From assembly GCA_012845835.1 (NCBI GenBank), contig JABAKD010000014.1:434001-498000 (forward strand): a DNA stretch of 64,000 nucleotides. Direction: 5' to 3'. Source of the stretch: Undaria pinnatifida (taxonomy: Eukaryota; Sar; Phaeophyceae; Laminariales; Alariaceae). The notes beneath the pieces are model-generated. The model searched no databases and was not told the DNA's origin. It was given only the letters and a program-made list of their open reading frames with translations. Shown here one piece after another: positions 40,696 through 53,814 of the stretch (the first letter of the stretch is position 1; every line of letters begins with the position of its first letter). A program made the translations under genes and the position numbers.

Positions 40696-42361
40696 TAACG
40701 CCTGTACAGCTGGAAACCCGTTGTGATACAAAATTACTTCGAAGTAGTATGTAGAGAGGATTCAAGGTTTCAAAGGTGAAACGGCGGACGAGGCCCATGT
40801 TGACGAGAAGAAAACGAGAAGAAGGTCGTCAAGAAGAGAAAGACGCAACAAAAGAATTCGGGTTCCATAGACTATACTGCTGCTGCACTACTCCTGCTGT
40901 ACTCTATTTACTACACTACCATTTTCTGTGCTGCTGCTTGCTGCTGTGCTACAATAATACTACTACATACTACAGTATACTACTGCTGCTACTAGAATAG
41001 TACTGCTACTACTACTGCTACGACTATATACCAGTATACAGCAGCAGCAGTAGTACTAGTAGACGGCGATATTATAATAATACGAGTCATCACTCCCTGG
41101 TGCCTGCTGCTTGCTGCTTGCTGCTTGTTGTGCTTCTTCTGTTTGTTAAATGGCTTATTTTGTTGTTTGTTGTTGTTGGCAATTAGACAACAAAGACAAC
41201 AACAACATCTGAAACTGCTCTTTTTTTCTTGGTGGCAGTCAGGCTCTGCTGTTTGCTTCCGCGCCGATGTGCTTGTTTTTTCTTGTGCGGCTGGTCCACC
41301 ACTGGTCTCAGTTCGCTTCGTGGAACTGCTTGTTTTTTCGTGCTGCTGCTGCTGCTGGTCTCCTGCTTCTTGGTTCGCTTCGTGGGATGGATACCGCCGC
41401 AAAATACCCAACGGCTAACATCCACCACACAACACGAAGAACGAGGAACCAAGTCCACAAAACAGGAGTAATAGCTACGAGATCACAATGCTCAGCAGCA
41501 GCAGCCAGCCGGGGTACGCGCACATCATGTCCACCCAGCAGCAGCGCACCAAAAGCTGTCTAGAACAGGCCAGCTACTACTACAACAATAATACTTGTAC
41601 CATTATTTTAACATGTTATTGTAACGACGTCTGACTCAGCTGTTTTAGTTCGACGAATTGAGGGTGGATATTCTATTTGTTGTATGTACGAATATGATCA
41701 CAGAAATGTGATGGTAGCGGCCAGCGGCCAGCATCATATTCCATATTCCGCCTTCCATCACTGATCAAGCGAGCTACGAGTACGGAGGGTGTATCTACGA
41801 CGTACGATATCATTCTGGATGGAAATATAGAGACCGTTGGTATATTACTTGAAAGATATTTTGGATCCTTATGATTAAGTCCGTTGGGGCACTACTATCT
41901 ACGTGCGTCCGAGGATGATGTCCACCACGCTCCACGCACATACGACCAGTATCTACGGTTGGTCGTGCGGATAGTTTAATTTGATTGGTGGTCGTGCGGA
42001 TGGTTTAATTTGATTGGTGGTCGTGCGGATAGTTTAATTGGTTTCTCAAAGAACTAAACTTTTTCCTTGTTTTTTCAGCAAAGAAAGAATCAAAACAATA
42101 TTCTGTCTGGTGTTCTGTCAGCAACCAAAACAGATCTTTAAAAAAAGCGAAAAACAATTCAAAATGTTGGTCCGATTAACGTGTGTGCGCGAGCACGATA
42201 ACGTGTACAGCTATTTTCGAGCTTATTATTGATTAATTCCAAGTGTTTTGCGTAGATGTCGGGAGTGCACTGCTAAAAAGGATGCAACTATTTAAAAGTT
42301 GACTTTGGAATTGCTTGCTGTCGTATGTACGACACAGCTATCCTCTGTTGAGATATGATAC

Positions 42362-43093
42362 GTGCGCATCACGCCATCATTATTGTTGCACTCTCTCTGC
42401 ACAGCACCACCAGCACACAGCAATACCAGCAGCACAACAAGCAGGGAGCAGCTGCAGCAGCAAGCGCAGCAAGCCCACATCAACCCACCCTTTGCTGCTG
42501 TGCTCTCAATGCCGACCTCCATCCTGGCTGCCAGCCCGAGGCGGCTGCCCCCCCGCCCCCCGGGAGGTCGACCACCTCTCCTTCCAGCCACCACGCGTCC
42601 GAAAATGCGTAGGGCAGTATCATTTTCAGCAGATATCATCACAGAACCACCACCACAGCAACGAAATGAAGCTCCACCTCGAGACCGAGCAGCAGAAGCA
42701 GCAGAAGCAGCGCTAGCTAGACAGCCAGCGCTTGTGCGATCGCTGTCTCTAGATGTGATCGACTCCTCGCACATCGATCCGATCGAGTTCGGAAGGCGAC
42801 GGGACTACCTACTCGAGAAGAGGGCACGGGGAGAGTTGGAGGGGGGGGAGGAGGATTTGAGTAAAAATAAAGCGTTGATGGTGGTTCCGACACCTGATGA
42901 TGATGAGGAGGAGGATGGGTTTGAAGGAGGAGCATCGCCGAAAAAGCCAGCTAGAGCGGACAATTCGTACTCCGCGGAGGAGATTGCTTTGCGCCGATTC
43001 ATGACCGCGGTCGCGTGGGGCCCAGGCATGGCTGTCCTCAAGCACAACCGGAGGAAGGGTCGGGTCCGCCGGCTGCTGAAGTTCAACGACCAG
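42362..43093 (+). CDS. Gene 2, exon 1 (disordered N-terminus and start of PH-like domain)
   Basis: An open frame of 244 codons ends at a consensus CAG|GTACGA donor in phase 0. The ATG at 42362 is the first; 42509 (MPTSILAASPRR) and 42605 (MRRAVSFSADIITE) are alternatives. The N-terminal part is Gln/Pro/Ala-rich. Then come RRAVSFSAD and LVRSLSLDVID, both of the R-x-x-S type that basophilic kinases use. A charged segment (RRRDYLLEKRARGELEGG) and an acidic run (DDDEEEDGFEGG) follow. The end, FMTAVAWGPGMAVLKHNRR and RRLLKFNDQ, looks like the first strands of a PH-type fold (inference). It joins in frame to 58050. Confidence 0.75.
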
Positions 43094-44469
43094 GTACGAA
43101 CAACGAAACAACTACCAAAAATCTACAACATAATCCAAAAAAGATACGCAGCAGACGGCAGTTTGTTTTTTCGTTTTTTCCGAATCCGTTTTTCTCGTGG
43201 TCTATATTCGGGTGTTTATACGTACATGTCGGGAGTGTGCTGCTAATAAACCCTCTTTCCTAATTCAAATCGTATGCCTCTCTAATTCAAAGTAGTTTTG
43301 TCCACAAAAAGGTGGGATGCCTGTAAAGGTGCTAAGCTCTACATGAAAAAGCCTAGACTATAGCATCTCACGGACGGCGGTCTAAGCGAAGCTGTAGGGT
43401 GTTGGCTAACTCAAGTTACCGTTTCGTGCCATGCGTCTTTCTGCTTTGCCTCGGGAGAGAGATCAGAAATGCCAGTACGATACATGTAGACTACAGTATC
43501 TATGTCCCTCTCTCGTTTTTTGCCCTTTTTGTTTTTCTTCGCACACCGCGCCCTTGACAGAACATTCGAATACTGGTTTCAACCTCTTTTTGAGATCCAC
43601 ACAAGTTTTTTTTTCATGTTGCGTACCTCGGGTATGACACGATATGAAACCAACTGCAACGTATACGCGCGATAAACGATCTTCTGTACGCAGGTGTACA
43701 GCAAGCAAGCACTTGATTGAATAATCAACAGCAGCAGCACAATAGATCTGAGACCGAGGGAGTAAAAAAAGCAAGCAGGGGACAATTACAGCAGTACATC
43801 GAGTTGTTGTTGTTTTTACAACAACTCGCATAATCAAGTCCGTGGTCACAGGACAAGGCTCCAGTCACTCTGGAGCTGAGGAATAATACCCCCGGAAAAT
43901 TAACACAAACAAACCAAGAGGTGGTACAACAGGCACATATCACAGCTGACGCAATTCACGCCTCCACTCCACCTGAAACATATGAAATGTGAAATCAGTA
44001 GAATATACACTATACCCCCCAGCACCCCCAAATACAACAAGCCGGTACCGGTACCGGTATGCATTTTCAGTCCCAAGCCGTGATCAACTATCTGTGTAGA
44101 CTAGTCTATAGTCGATGAAATTTTATTTTATCTCACCAATGGCATTCATTGTGTTGTTGCTCTCACACGAACTAGCATAATCAAGTCCGTGATCACAGGA
44201 CATCCTCTCCAGGCACTCTGGGGAGTGGAGGAATAGTCTATACCCCAGGAAAAAACAAACACAAACCCAACAGCAGTGTAACAGCAGTGAGTGGTACACG
44301 CATAATATATAATGATCAAAATCAGCCCCCCACGTCCTTAAAAGCTCCGCCCTCCCCTCACCCGTTATTCGACTTACAGTACTCACTTGATAATAAACTG
44401 ATGCATTTCCTTCCACAGCTGTCAGATTTTGTCCCCCTCAGAAACGGGTTTTATAGTTTCCGCGCACAG

Positions 44470-44665
44470 ACTGCCTAACATCACGCTGTTGCCCCTGATA
44501 GCTACACTGTAGTTGCAAGGGGAGTCGCCGACCTATATCCTTAGTCTAATGAGGACACATAACCCGTAATACGCGCGATCGGAGTAGTATCACACACAGC
44601 TTGCAAAGATGAGTTTCGACAAAATATTCGATCTCACAGCTGCTGGAGTGTATTTTAATTTTTAT
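44470..44665 (-). repeat. Dispersed repeat family E, inverted
   Basis: Reverse complement of 53815-53985. It has GGGGAGTCGCCGACCTATAT CCTTA, ACCCGTAATACGCGCGATCG and TTCGACAAAATATTCGATCT CACAGCTG. Confidence 0.8.
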
Positions 44666-45790
44666 TATAATACGAAGTACATACGTACGAGGTACTCGTA
44701 CATAATTGACGCAATTCATGCCTCCGCCAGAAAATACATGAACTATTTTATAAATTAATACCATCATTTATTATTACCAGGTAGTAGATAGTGCTTTCTT
44801 GCACGTATGACTGCATTTGAAATGACACCACGATACGATTATCAGATACGACAAAAAAAGGCAACGCCACGTACCGGTAAAGCGCGCCCGGGATCATTTC
44901 ACGTATAAAAACACCGGAGAGAGGAGGACAGGAGGAGGAGGAGAGAGACTTCTCACGCGTAGAAACACTTACTTGTTTTTGCTTCATACTGAGATTGTTC
45001 GGGCGCAGCAGTGGGGTTTCTTGTACATACATGTAAGGCGACATGATGAATAAGGCGACCACTCGAGAAAATGCGGTCAAAAATTGGCTGGCAGCAGCAG
45101 CAGCAGTCTAGACGGACGGTCGGTTGGTTGGTTGATTGTTGATGGTTTATGAGTGTATGCCTTGCATGATCATGCTCTTCCTACTATTAATGTTGCGCTA
45201 GGCTTGCCGCGCGGGTGTATCCAATGCGATATCCAATGCCCGCACGGCGCGGGGCGGCGCGTTCCCCCCCCCCTCCAGACCCACCCTTCGAAATCCGGCG
45301 CCGAAACGCTCTTCTACTAGGAGAGCGGCAAATCCTTTAGGCTCACATAGGTAGGGTAAAAAAGACGCATCGACAGATAGGCTGTCGACAACGTTATCAA
45401 CGGCTTGGTTGTACGTCATGACCCCTACCACTCTACTATGATTGTTGTACCAGGTAGTACGGCCTTATATAATCATACATGTCGAAGATATCGGCGACGT
45501 CCTCCGCAGGTTTTTATGGACTTTAGATCCATCAAGACTCCCCACGCACAACACAACAACAACAATCCGTGCCTTCTGCGGACAATCCTTGCGATGGGCC
45601 TCGCATCTTGCGCTTGAAGTGCAACAACAGAGACGGGACCACCTCAACACAAGTAGTTCGTGACGGTGTCAAGTTACATTATTTGTTGTACGAACCGCTC
45701 TAAAGTCAAAAGAAGAGTTGTGGTCGGGACCGGTAGCAAACAAATTACTCCGTGGTCCGGAGACAACGACAAAAAGGTGCATTGTTCGAG

Positions 45791-45908
45791 CTCTATTTTA
45801 CGGGGGACCATAGTAAATAGGACCAAATAGTGTTAGTCAAAATAGGGAAATATATTGGTTTTTGTGTGTACCGTAGGTCCTATTTACTATGGCCCCCCGT
45901 AAATAGAA
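45791..45908. mobile_element. MITE with roughly 33-bp inverted repeats
   Basis: CTCTATTTTACGGGGGACCA TAGTAAATAGGACC at the left is matched in reverse at the right (GGTCCTATTTACTATGGCCC). About 118 bp long; no protein. Confidence 0.8.
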
Positions 45909-46874
45909 CTATTTTGCGGCAGCAGCAGCAGCAGTAAGCAGTGGTCCCTCTATAATAGTATACAATAGTAGTGCCGTTTGAGAGTGGTGCCGGTTGGGCG
46001 CCTGTGGAATCGCTTGGCAACCAGGCGCAGGGCCTCCACCAAGTTGCAACGTAACACCCCAACCAAGCAGCAGTAACCCACAACCAAGCAAATACGACGC
46101 ATGAAATAAGTAGTTCACCCGTTCTTCCTGTGAAGAAGACCAAAGGCGTTGTTGGAAGTGACCATCCATTCATCGAACCGAGTGAATTTCCGCAGGGTCA
46201 CTTGCCCTCTCCCACTTTTAGACCTGCAGAATATACACGAACTAATTCCAAGTAGTAATGTCTCCGTACCCGTGTGGGTGCATGCCTCTACTATTCACAG
46301 CGCACCAGGTACTAGTTAAATAGCTGTATCATGCGAGTATCTATTCCGAGTACGTATCGTATGTATAATCGAACATTTAACACAGCCAGCCGCTGCGTTG
46401 TAAAGATACTCGTGGCCCATACATCCAATATCCTTCTATAAAGCAGTGTAATATATAATACCAATATACTACAATCTATCTCCCATGTATCATGCGTATA
46501 TTTGGATCTAAATAAGGTAGTAGTATAGAAATGGTACAACATACATCTATCTGCGATGACTCTGCTAGCCATATCTCTGTTTCCCTTCCCCGATTATGTT
46601 CGAATGTTAGCTATTAGTACCTACCACTAGGGTATAGTCTATTGCACCCTGGTCCTCAGAATCCTACCATCTCCAGCTGATTGGCCGCAGCCCTCCGGCT
46701 TCTTCCTTGCGATCGTACAAATATCGCTTCTTGTATCTCCAGCTGATCGGCCGCAGCCCTTTTACTGTAACATGTTGTTGTAAAGGCTCGAGTACCAATA
46801 GGCTCGTAGAATATTTCTCAAGGACCAGGTTGTTGTGTGTGTGTTTCGGAGTGTCGATATACTGCCATGTAACG

Positions 46875-46970
46875 CGTTCCGTCTAACCCCCTTAGAACCC
46901 CAAAACTCCTCCCTATACTAATACCAAGTAATTTGTATCCAGTTGTTGTGAAGAAAGGGGGCGTTAATTA
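46875..46970 (+). repeat. Family M short repeat
   Basis: AACCCCCTTAGAACCCCAAA through CCTCCCTATACTAATACCAA to GGCGTTAATTAATT. Confidence 0.7.
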
Positions 46971-47193
46971 ATTCACGTCCTACGTACGGTAAAGGTGCAC
47001 CAACAACCTTGTTTTCGCCTTTTGAGGGTGGTTGCTTGAGGACCTCTTCTATGCCTCGCCCAAGAAGAGCTGATTTGGAGTACACGGAAAGCGCAAAGAC
47101 TCCCGGTGAACAAACCCACAGGGCCTCTGCGAATTGAAAAAAAAAAAAGAAAGAAAAGAGTTCCATGTTTCGAAACAAGAATGATGACATTCC

Positions 47194-47346
47194 TAGGTGC
47201 TGTGATAATAAGAGGTGGCATTTTTTTCGTTTGTTTGTAGAAACATTTTTTTTTGCTGATTTGACGGGGATCCTTAACCTGTATCTTAACCCGAAATCGT
47301 CGTCGATTTACAACAAAAAAAATACCACCTCTTATCACAGCACCTA
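47194..47346. mobile_element. MITE, 153 bp, with inverted ends
   Basis: CTAGGTGCTGTGATAATAAG AGGTGGCATTTTTTT at the left is mirrored by CACCTCTTATCACAGCACCT AG at the right. The left arm has a TAA insertion. Confidence 0.8.
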
Positions 47347-48394
47347 GCACGCACCTCTAGGCCCTTTTGGGGGGTCGATTGCCACATCTTCATTATTATA
47401 GCATACTGGCCAAAACGCGACGCGCATTATCTAATCAAGCGTCTAAATAGGAGAGAGAAAAAAAAAAATTTGATGCTATGATACCCGAGCATTGACATGC
47501 CTCCCTCTTTGTCTCACAACTTCCTACACGGTGCAGTTCGAGCACGTCTGTCTGCTACATACACCCAATTGGTTTCCATGTGGCCAACGCTACAATCGCC
47601 AGTTTTTCGTCAATTTGTTTGGGTCAAAAGTCCCCAAGGGGCTAATAATGTAACCTCAACCCATTTACCACTCCTAAAGTTGACCTGGTCTAACTCCAAG
47701 CGTTTTGTCCCCATGTCATGTCATGTCGGGACTAAGCTGCGAAAAGGGTTCAACTCCCTTGTTACTGCTGTATGTAGCACTCACCCGCGCTTTTTGGGAG
47801 GGACAACAACAAGCTATTTGCAGTTTGTGTCGGACACGTTTTGCAGCAGCAGCAGCAGCAGCAGCAAGAAAGACGCGTGGGACATTATCAGAGAGGTTGC
47901 ACTTTCTTTTGCGAAAACTTTATTTCCTAAATGACGAGGCTGGCTTAACCCGAAATCGTCTCGCAACGTTTATTCAACATTGTTTCGCTAAAGTATTGTT
48001 TTGTATTGCCAAAGCCGTGGAGTTGGTCACAATCGGCTTGTACCTTTCGGTTTTTGCTCGAAAATCGTTTTTATTCGGGGTGGCGTGCATACTACGCACA
48101 GCTTACGAAGTGAGGAGCGTCAGAAAAAGATGTTTCACTTTTTTTACCGTACGTAGCATGGATCGCAAAAACGCGCTCCGTCCAGTCCGGCGCGCAAAGG
48201 CGCGGTCTGCTCCAATCGTGCATCCTATCTATCTATTATTAATAATGCTATACACAGTACCCAAGGTGTTTAATAGTAAGCTTTTCTTAAAGTTTTCACA
48301 GACATAAACTATGTTCATGCGTCAACTGTGAGTTCGAACAATTGAATGGTTTACGCCTTTTTTTATTATTGAAAAAACGTCGGCTGTGACTGTG

Positions 48395-48610
48395 GAGGTT
48401 GTAATGATATATTATAAAAATAAAAATACACTCCAGCTATGGGATCGAATATTTTGTCGAAACTCATCTTTGCCAAGCTGCGTGTGATACTCCGATCGCG
48501 CGTATTACGGGTTGCGTGTCCTCATTAAGGATAGGTTGGTGACTCCCCTTGGAGCTACAGTAGTGTAGCTTGTACCAGGGTCAACAGGGTCATGTTAACC
48601 AGTCTGTGCG
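48395..48610 (+). repeat. Dispersed repeat family E
   Basis: ATACACTCCAGCTATGGGAT, TTTTGTCGAAACTCATCTTT, GATACTCCGATCGCGCGTAT and GACTCCCCTTGGAGCTACAG. Confidence 0.8.
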
Positions 48611-49139
48611 CGAAAACTGCAAAACCTGTTTTTGAGGGGGACAAAATCTGACAGCCGTGAAGGTTGTAGCGATAGATATAGTGTGTGCTCGGTGCATCGG
48701 TACGATTCCGGTCAGTACCGCTCCGGAGAAACGCTTTCAATTTTCCGTCTTGGACCGAAACGACAAGGCCGGCGAAGATCCTGCGCTTACCGCCCCTCGG
48801 TTATTTCTCTTTTCTCCGCGGGTTGCTTGTTTATGGTTTGGCCTTATCTATTATGTTGAGGCGCGGGACGGCGTGTTTCTCCTGTTAATAGTGTGCGCTC
48901 CGCCCCCCATACATACTCTCAACCTATCTATCTATGGCGAAAAATGGGGCCGAAACGTCCCAAGACGGCACATTCTCGAGGCCACACTGTTACTAATCCA
49001 AGTGGACACCGCCACCGCCACCATCATCACCAACACCACCAACACCACCATCAACGACAACAACAACAACAATAAACAAGAGTACCTTGTACTATACGTA
49101 CTAGTTCCGTTATCCAAGTGATAGTAGTATTGGTTGTTT

Positions 49140-49245
49140 ATAGACCGCGTTAACGCATTTACAACTGGAAACCCGCTTTTGGGGACAAATTACTCGGAAT
49201 TAGTATGGGGAGGGGTTTGGGGGTTCTGAAGGGGGTTAAGTCTAT
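49140..49245 (-). repeat. Family M short repeat, inverted
   Basis: TAACGCATTTACAACTGGAA ACCC at one end and GGGGTTCTGAAGGGGGTTAA-like sequence at the other, with AGTATGGGGAGGG between. Confidence 0.75.
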
Positions 49246-50335
49246 TGAAAGTACAAGTTGTACGAGAAAAAGAACACTTTTGGGGGGAAACTTGAAGAGG
49301 GCCTATCCCGTCTCCGCCCATGGTATGCGGCCTTCGAATCCGCAAGAAGATCCAAACTAGTGCAAAAGTCAAAAGACATGCACGGTCAACACCAGCATCA
49401 ACAACAAACACCAACTAACTACAAGAACACCGACATCAGCAACACCGACATCAACACCAGCAACACGAACGACATGACCAACACAAAGATCGTTCCGTTG
49501 TAGTTCTAGTATTATAGTATCCAGAGGTAGTGGGCGAAGAAACCTTTTATGGGTATATTTTGGGGGGGAGCGCCAGTCGAGCCTGGGAGTATCATAGGTA
49601 GGTTAGGTGGCGCGCACAACGGGTTTCGTAGTTGTGAGGAGGCTTCCCTCGCTGCAACATAGTTGCCTTTGCTTTGGCAGTGCATTAGTTGTAATATCCC
49701 TGTTAAAGCACTGCACTCACTCCCGTGCTGGGGACATGACGCTTAGAATAATATTGACTATTGTATAGGCATAGAAGGGAGATAGACTTCATGCATAGGT
49801 TTCCTTCTGTTTTGGAGTTTTTTTCTTTCGGAAACGTTATGAGCGATCGACGTTGAAACTCATATATATATATATATATATTGCCGCACTTTGTCGGGTG
49901 GCAGGCACAACATTAATGTAATACAAATTTTATTTTAGGCGTTGGGCAAGTCAAGGTTTACAGTTTGACGTTGCTAGAGACGGGGCCGTATACCGAGTAG
50001 CAAGCAAAAGCAATGACGAAAAGAAAAACAACGGATACGTATACCCAAAACGTCGAGAAAGGGGTAGAAAGCGTACGTAGCAGTCTAGTAGTGCAGCTTG
50101 ATTTGCCTTCTGAGGACGGTGGCTTGGTAAAACCACTTCAAAAAGTGTTTTTGTGATGAACAAAGCCATGGCCTAGGTGTACAGAAAAAAAACATATTTC
50201 CTAACAAGAATGACGAAAATTCCGACGATCTAGGGTTAGGGAGTCCCGTCGTTCAGAAAAATAGTGTTTTCGACAAAAAAAGGTATACCGTAATACCTCC
50301 ATCGTTCGCACACGTCCCGGTAGCATTCGGTGCAG

Positions 50336-50567
50336 CCGAAGGTCTTTGCTCTTCACGAACGAGAGAACGAATCTAAAAGAATCGCGACCGATGTATATGT
50401 CAGGGGACAGCTTGCAATGTTGAGCGTCGACCCATCACCGGAAGAAGGCACGCAGCTCAGAACGCCGCACTTTTTTGTGTTGCTCTTTTACAAGAAAGGA
50501 AAAGATCGACATCCGCAACGACGTGGCCCCGTACGTCGCACAAAGAGCATCTTTGATGTTTTTCCAG
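50336..50567 (+). CDS. Possible exon or transposon-derived segment
   Basis: CGGTGCAG|CCG and TTTCCAG|GTAGGT bound 232 nt of open frame (77 codons plus one base): KVFALHERENESKRIATDVY, LAMLSVDPSPEEGTQLRTP, FYKKGKDRHPQRRGPVRRTK, SIFDVFP. The splice sites look good, but the phase-1 exit does not fit the gene 2 exon at 58050. Family H boxes (AGGTATACCGTAATACC) lie just upstream. I do not recognise the protein; a transposable-element origin is possible. Confidence 0.3.
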
Positions 50568-50649
50568 GTAGGTGCTAGAGTAGTAGATGTGTTAAGAGTG
50601 TTGAGGGTTCTACCCACATTTTTGTAAACAAACATGCTTGAATTGATTG

Positions 50650-50900
50650 GGAAGGGGGGGGGGGGGGGGGGGGGGGGCGGGGGGCAGCACCGTAGGAGTC
50701 CCCCAACAACGTGGTGGTGTGCTATAGAGAGCAATATGACCGCCTTGTAGAGGGAAGCCACCTCAGTCATTCCGGGTCATGAGCACTTTATTTAGTGCAA
50801 TTCCCCACAACAAGCGCGGAGCGATTTCGACCGCATTATATAGGGATACCGCCATAGGGGAACCACCTTATAGGGGGATACCGCCATATTGAAAGAACCC
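50650..50900 (+). repeat. G-run and dispersed repeat family K
   Basis: After a G-run (50652-50685) come GTGTGCTATAGAGAGCAATA, TCATGAGCACTTTATTTAGT and the ATACCGCCATAGGGGAACC type words shared with 14400-14640. Confidence 0.6.
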
Positions 50901-50929
50901 TACTGTACTAGTACTAGTAGATGGGTTAA

Positions 50930-51010
50930 CCCCGTTAAAGCCCTAAAACTCGCCCAATACTAACTCCCAAGTCATTTGTCCTCGAAAACGGGTTTCCAGT
51001 ATGAACAACC
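50930..51010 (+). repeat. Family M short repeat
   Basis: TTAACCCCGTTAAAGCCCTA through CTCGAAAACGGGTTTCCAGT. Confidence 0.7.
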
Positions 51011-51879
51011 TCAAAACACGTACGTGCAGCATAATATATACCAGTCAGTGTCATAAGGCTTAGCCCCACTAGTCTAATACCTCAACACCAGGATATCAGT
51101 TTTTTTTTTTTTTTTTTTTTTATCCTCCGGCGGATGGGGAAAATCAGTATTTAATAACTAAATAGTCACATGCCAGGTATGTGCGACGTATTGTAGGCTA
51201 GACCTATATACAATGTGTTGGACTATTATCATGGAGTGTATGTACCCAGTAGGCAACTCTACAGCAATCTTTCTGTGGTTAATAATTATCATGATATTAT
51301 CGTGGCCACATGAATACATCTGTTTCGTCACAAAGAAACGGCGTTTTGCGTGTCGTTTGTTGCGTGTCGCGTGTCGCGCTACGTAGCTTTTTCGCTTCTT
51401 TTTTTTTTTCTCTCAGGGTCCTACTGGTAGTAATGTGTCAGGGTTGGCAACGCCCAGACGGCGAAACGCAAATACATATATACACCTATTACAACAGCAG
51501 TAGTACCATGATACGTATCATGCCACCACAGGCGACCTATGGATCATTCGAATCCTGCTGTAACGGCACACGCTTCGTGTTGCCGCTGGGTACGAGCCCA
51601 GCTGGTCGTCATGGTCGCTCACATACACAGTTTAGCATAATAATGCAAGTCAGTATTAACATTAAAAGTGGATATTGATGGTAGCTGGGGGTACAGCAAG
51701 CACTTCCTAATTTTTTGTTGACGGCAGTTGCCACTGTGGTCACCCTGCACGTAGTTCGTTGTACCTGGTATGCAGTAGTAGTAGAAGTGTTTTGCGTCTA
51801 CAGTTGCTACTAGCTGTAGTCACCCTGCACGTAGTTCGTTGAACCTGGTATGCAGCAGTAGTAGAGGTGTTTTGCGTCA

Positions 51880-52265
51880 GTGTTATAAGGCTTGGTTTGG
51901 GTAAGCTATTGGTTAACCTTTAGCAAGTGGTCAAACGAACTATGAATAATACCCCACTAATACCTTAACAACTGGCGTCGTCGACAGACCATGGATTTTT
52001 TGGGTCGTGGGTTCGATCCCCACCATCCACAACAATAAACTTTTCAGATTTTCCCCATCATGTCGAACTTGAACAAATACTCTCCCTGGTACCCCAGGGA
52101 ATGAAACGGCTTGGATAATTAACAGGTCCGCTCGTATATCCGGCCGACCTGGTATCCCGCCGTCTCAGGGGGGGAGAGTGTTATAAGGCTTAGTTTGGGT
52201 AAGCTATGGGTTAACCTTTTGCAAGTGGTCAAACGGACTAATACCCCACTAATACCTCAACACCA
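51880..52265 (+). mobile_element. tRNA-like SINE-B, one full and one partial copy
   Basis: GTTATAAGGCTTGGTTTGGG (51883) and GTTATAAGGCTTAGTTTGGG (52181) start the two copies. Both have GCAAGTGGTCAAACG. The first continues to GTCGTGGGTTCGATCCCCAC CATCCAC, a perfect T-arm and B box. The second ends before the B box, after ACTAATACCTCAACACC. Confidence 0.65.
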
Positions 52266-52419
52266 GCTGCTGCCGCTGGTCACAGATGTCGTGTTTTGCG
52301 TCCGCAGCTGGCTACAGACGTCAGGAGACGGCATTTTCAGCCCTTCCTTGACCGACGGACGGCAATTCCCCAATAATTTATCTTGACTGACTGCAAACTA
52401 CTAGCTTTTAGTGTGGAAC

Positions 52420-52590
52420 GATCGGTTTGACACCGTTGACTGACCGCTGGGCGTTTCCCCTTGACTGACCGTCTGCTGGGATATTTTTTGCTGGTTGGCG
52501 CGATCGTTTTGACACCCTTGACTGACCGCTGGGCGTTTTCCCTTGACTGACCGTCTCCTGGCGTGTTTTCTGCTTGTTGGCATGGTATGA
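52420..52590 (+). repeat. Two-copy tandem duplication, about 80 bp
   Basis: TTGACTGACCGCTGGGCGTT TCCCCTTGACTGACCGTCT occurs twice with flanking GATCG(G/T)TTTGACACC. Confidence 0.9.
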
Positions 52591-53090
52591 ATGTTAATTT
52601 TAATATTAACTATCATTAGTATATAGTTTTCTGTGAGATAGTTGGTTGTTTGCTGTGTCGCTTGCGTGAGAGGTTGCAAGTTGCTATGGGATGGCAGCTG
52701 GCTTCGGGTGAACAAACACAATAGCACCACGTCGTCACCACATCATTCAGGGGCGCTCAAAAAATAGAGAAAACGGAGCCACGACACGAGAAAAAAATCG
52801 GAGCGTTGTGATTTCTGTGCGAATCGAGAAAATAATGACGTTTTATTTGCAAATACTTTTTTTTCGGTTGTATGTAGTAGTAGCAACCCCCTCAGTTTGA
52901 CTCCTTGAAAACACAAGTGTGGGGAAGTTTTTGCTGTCGTTTTTTGTGCGCTTCCTGCATCATCATCCATCACTCATAACGTACTGTTAAGATACGGCCT
53001 CGAAAGGCCTGTAATTATCCGAATTTGAGATCATTTGAATGGGTTTCGTATGATAAGGTTGGCAGTTTATATTCGGGAAAGTTAGGAAAT

Positions 53091-53116
53091 AGATCGGAGG
53101 CACGTGCCTCCGATCT
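53091..53116. other. Perfect 26-bp palindrome
   Basis: AGATCGGAGGCAC followed by its exact reverse complement, GTGCCTCCGATCT, with no spacer. It sits in unique-looking sequence (52983-53245) that is not one of the repeat families. Confidence 0.95.
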
Positions 53117-53814
53117 CAGAAGCTATCCCGGGCTCTGGTGGAAACGAATAAAGCTACATCTCTACGAAGGAACGAAAGTGAGTACTCTCCGAGGACCTGC
53201 TCAATTGGCAGACCTGCAGGGGGCACTCTGTGTCCCCCACCTTTAATTTAACATTACACATTGGCACATCGTCACACGAAGTCTGATGATAATGCATGTG
53301 GTACCTGTTTTTGGGCCGTTTTTGGTGATGATCGTCAGCTTTTTCACAACTTTGCCATCACTTACTCACGGGGTGGTACACTACGAAAAGTGTGTAGTGG
53401 CACTCGTACCTTTTGTTTTGTAGTTGTGATGATTGTCCGCCGTGTGATCTGCTTGTTGGAGCGTGTTGAGTCTCGCTCTGAGTGTGTGTACTCGAACAAT
53501 ACCGCAGATTCTTTCCCGCATGAATCACGTTCATACAACTCATACAATACATACTTCATGTATACTACTATTTAATAGTAATACATAAGGCACACATGAG
53601 TGACGTATCATGGCATAGTACCTGGTGGTACAAGATACCTGGTATACCAGAAGTGACGTAATAGTGACAGCTTGCTGCCAAGCTGTTTTGGTCCTGAAAT
53701 ATGTGTGTGTACATATATACTTCGTACGAGCAGGACGAAAGGTTACCTTGTGCATACCAGCATTCGAGTATTATTACTTGTATTATTATTTTTGCCCTCC
53801 GACAATACTAAAAA

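Larger units (their letters stand above)
30966..42361. other. Region between the two genes
   Basis: Eleven kilobases made of repeats listed separately plus a few exon-like segments (31467, 36761, 39977, 40557). Stretches with nothing recognised include about 31720-32400, 33550-33960, 36225-36450, 37000-37300 and 41560-42240. At 40860-41510 there is a run of CTG/CTA/AAC-type triplet-rich sequence, and 38700-39570 holds scattered family fragments. Confidence 0.5.

Noticed and set aside
42292..42774. Minus-strand 160-codon frame opposite gene 2
   Set aside because: Shadow of the GC-rich exon on the plus strand.
47497..48307. Overlapping plus-strand frames of 145 and 200 codons
   Set aside because: Contain a dispersed repeat (CTAACTCCAAGCGTTTTGTC) and a (GCA)n run; no splice-supported structure or domain.
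52983..53250. 5S rRNA or spliceosomal snRNA
   Set aside because: Local hairpins exist, but none of the U1, U2, U4 or 5S signature sequences could be matched by eye.
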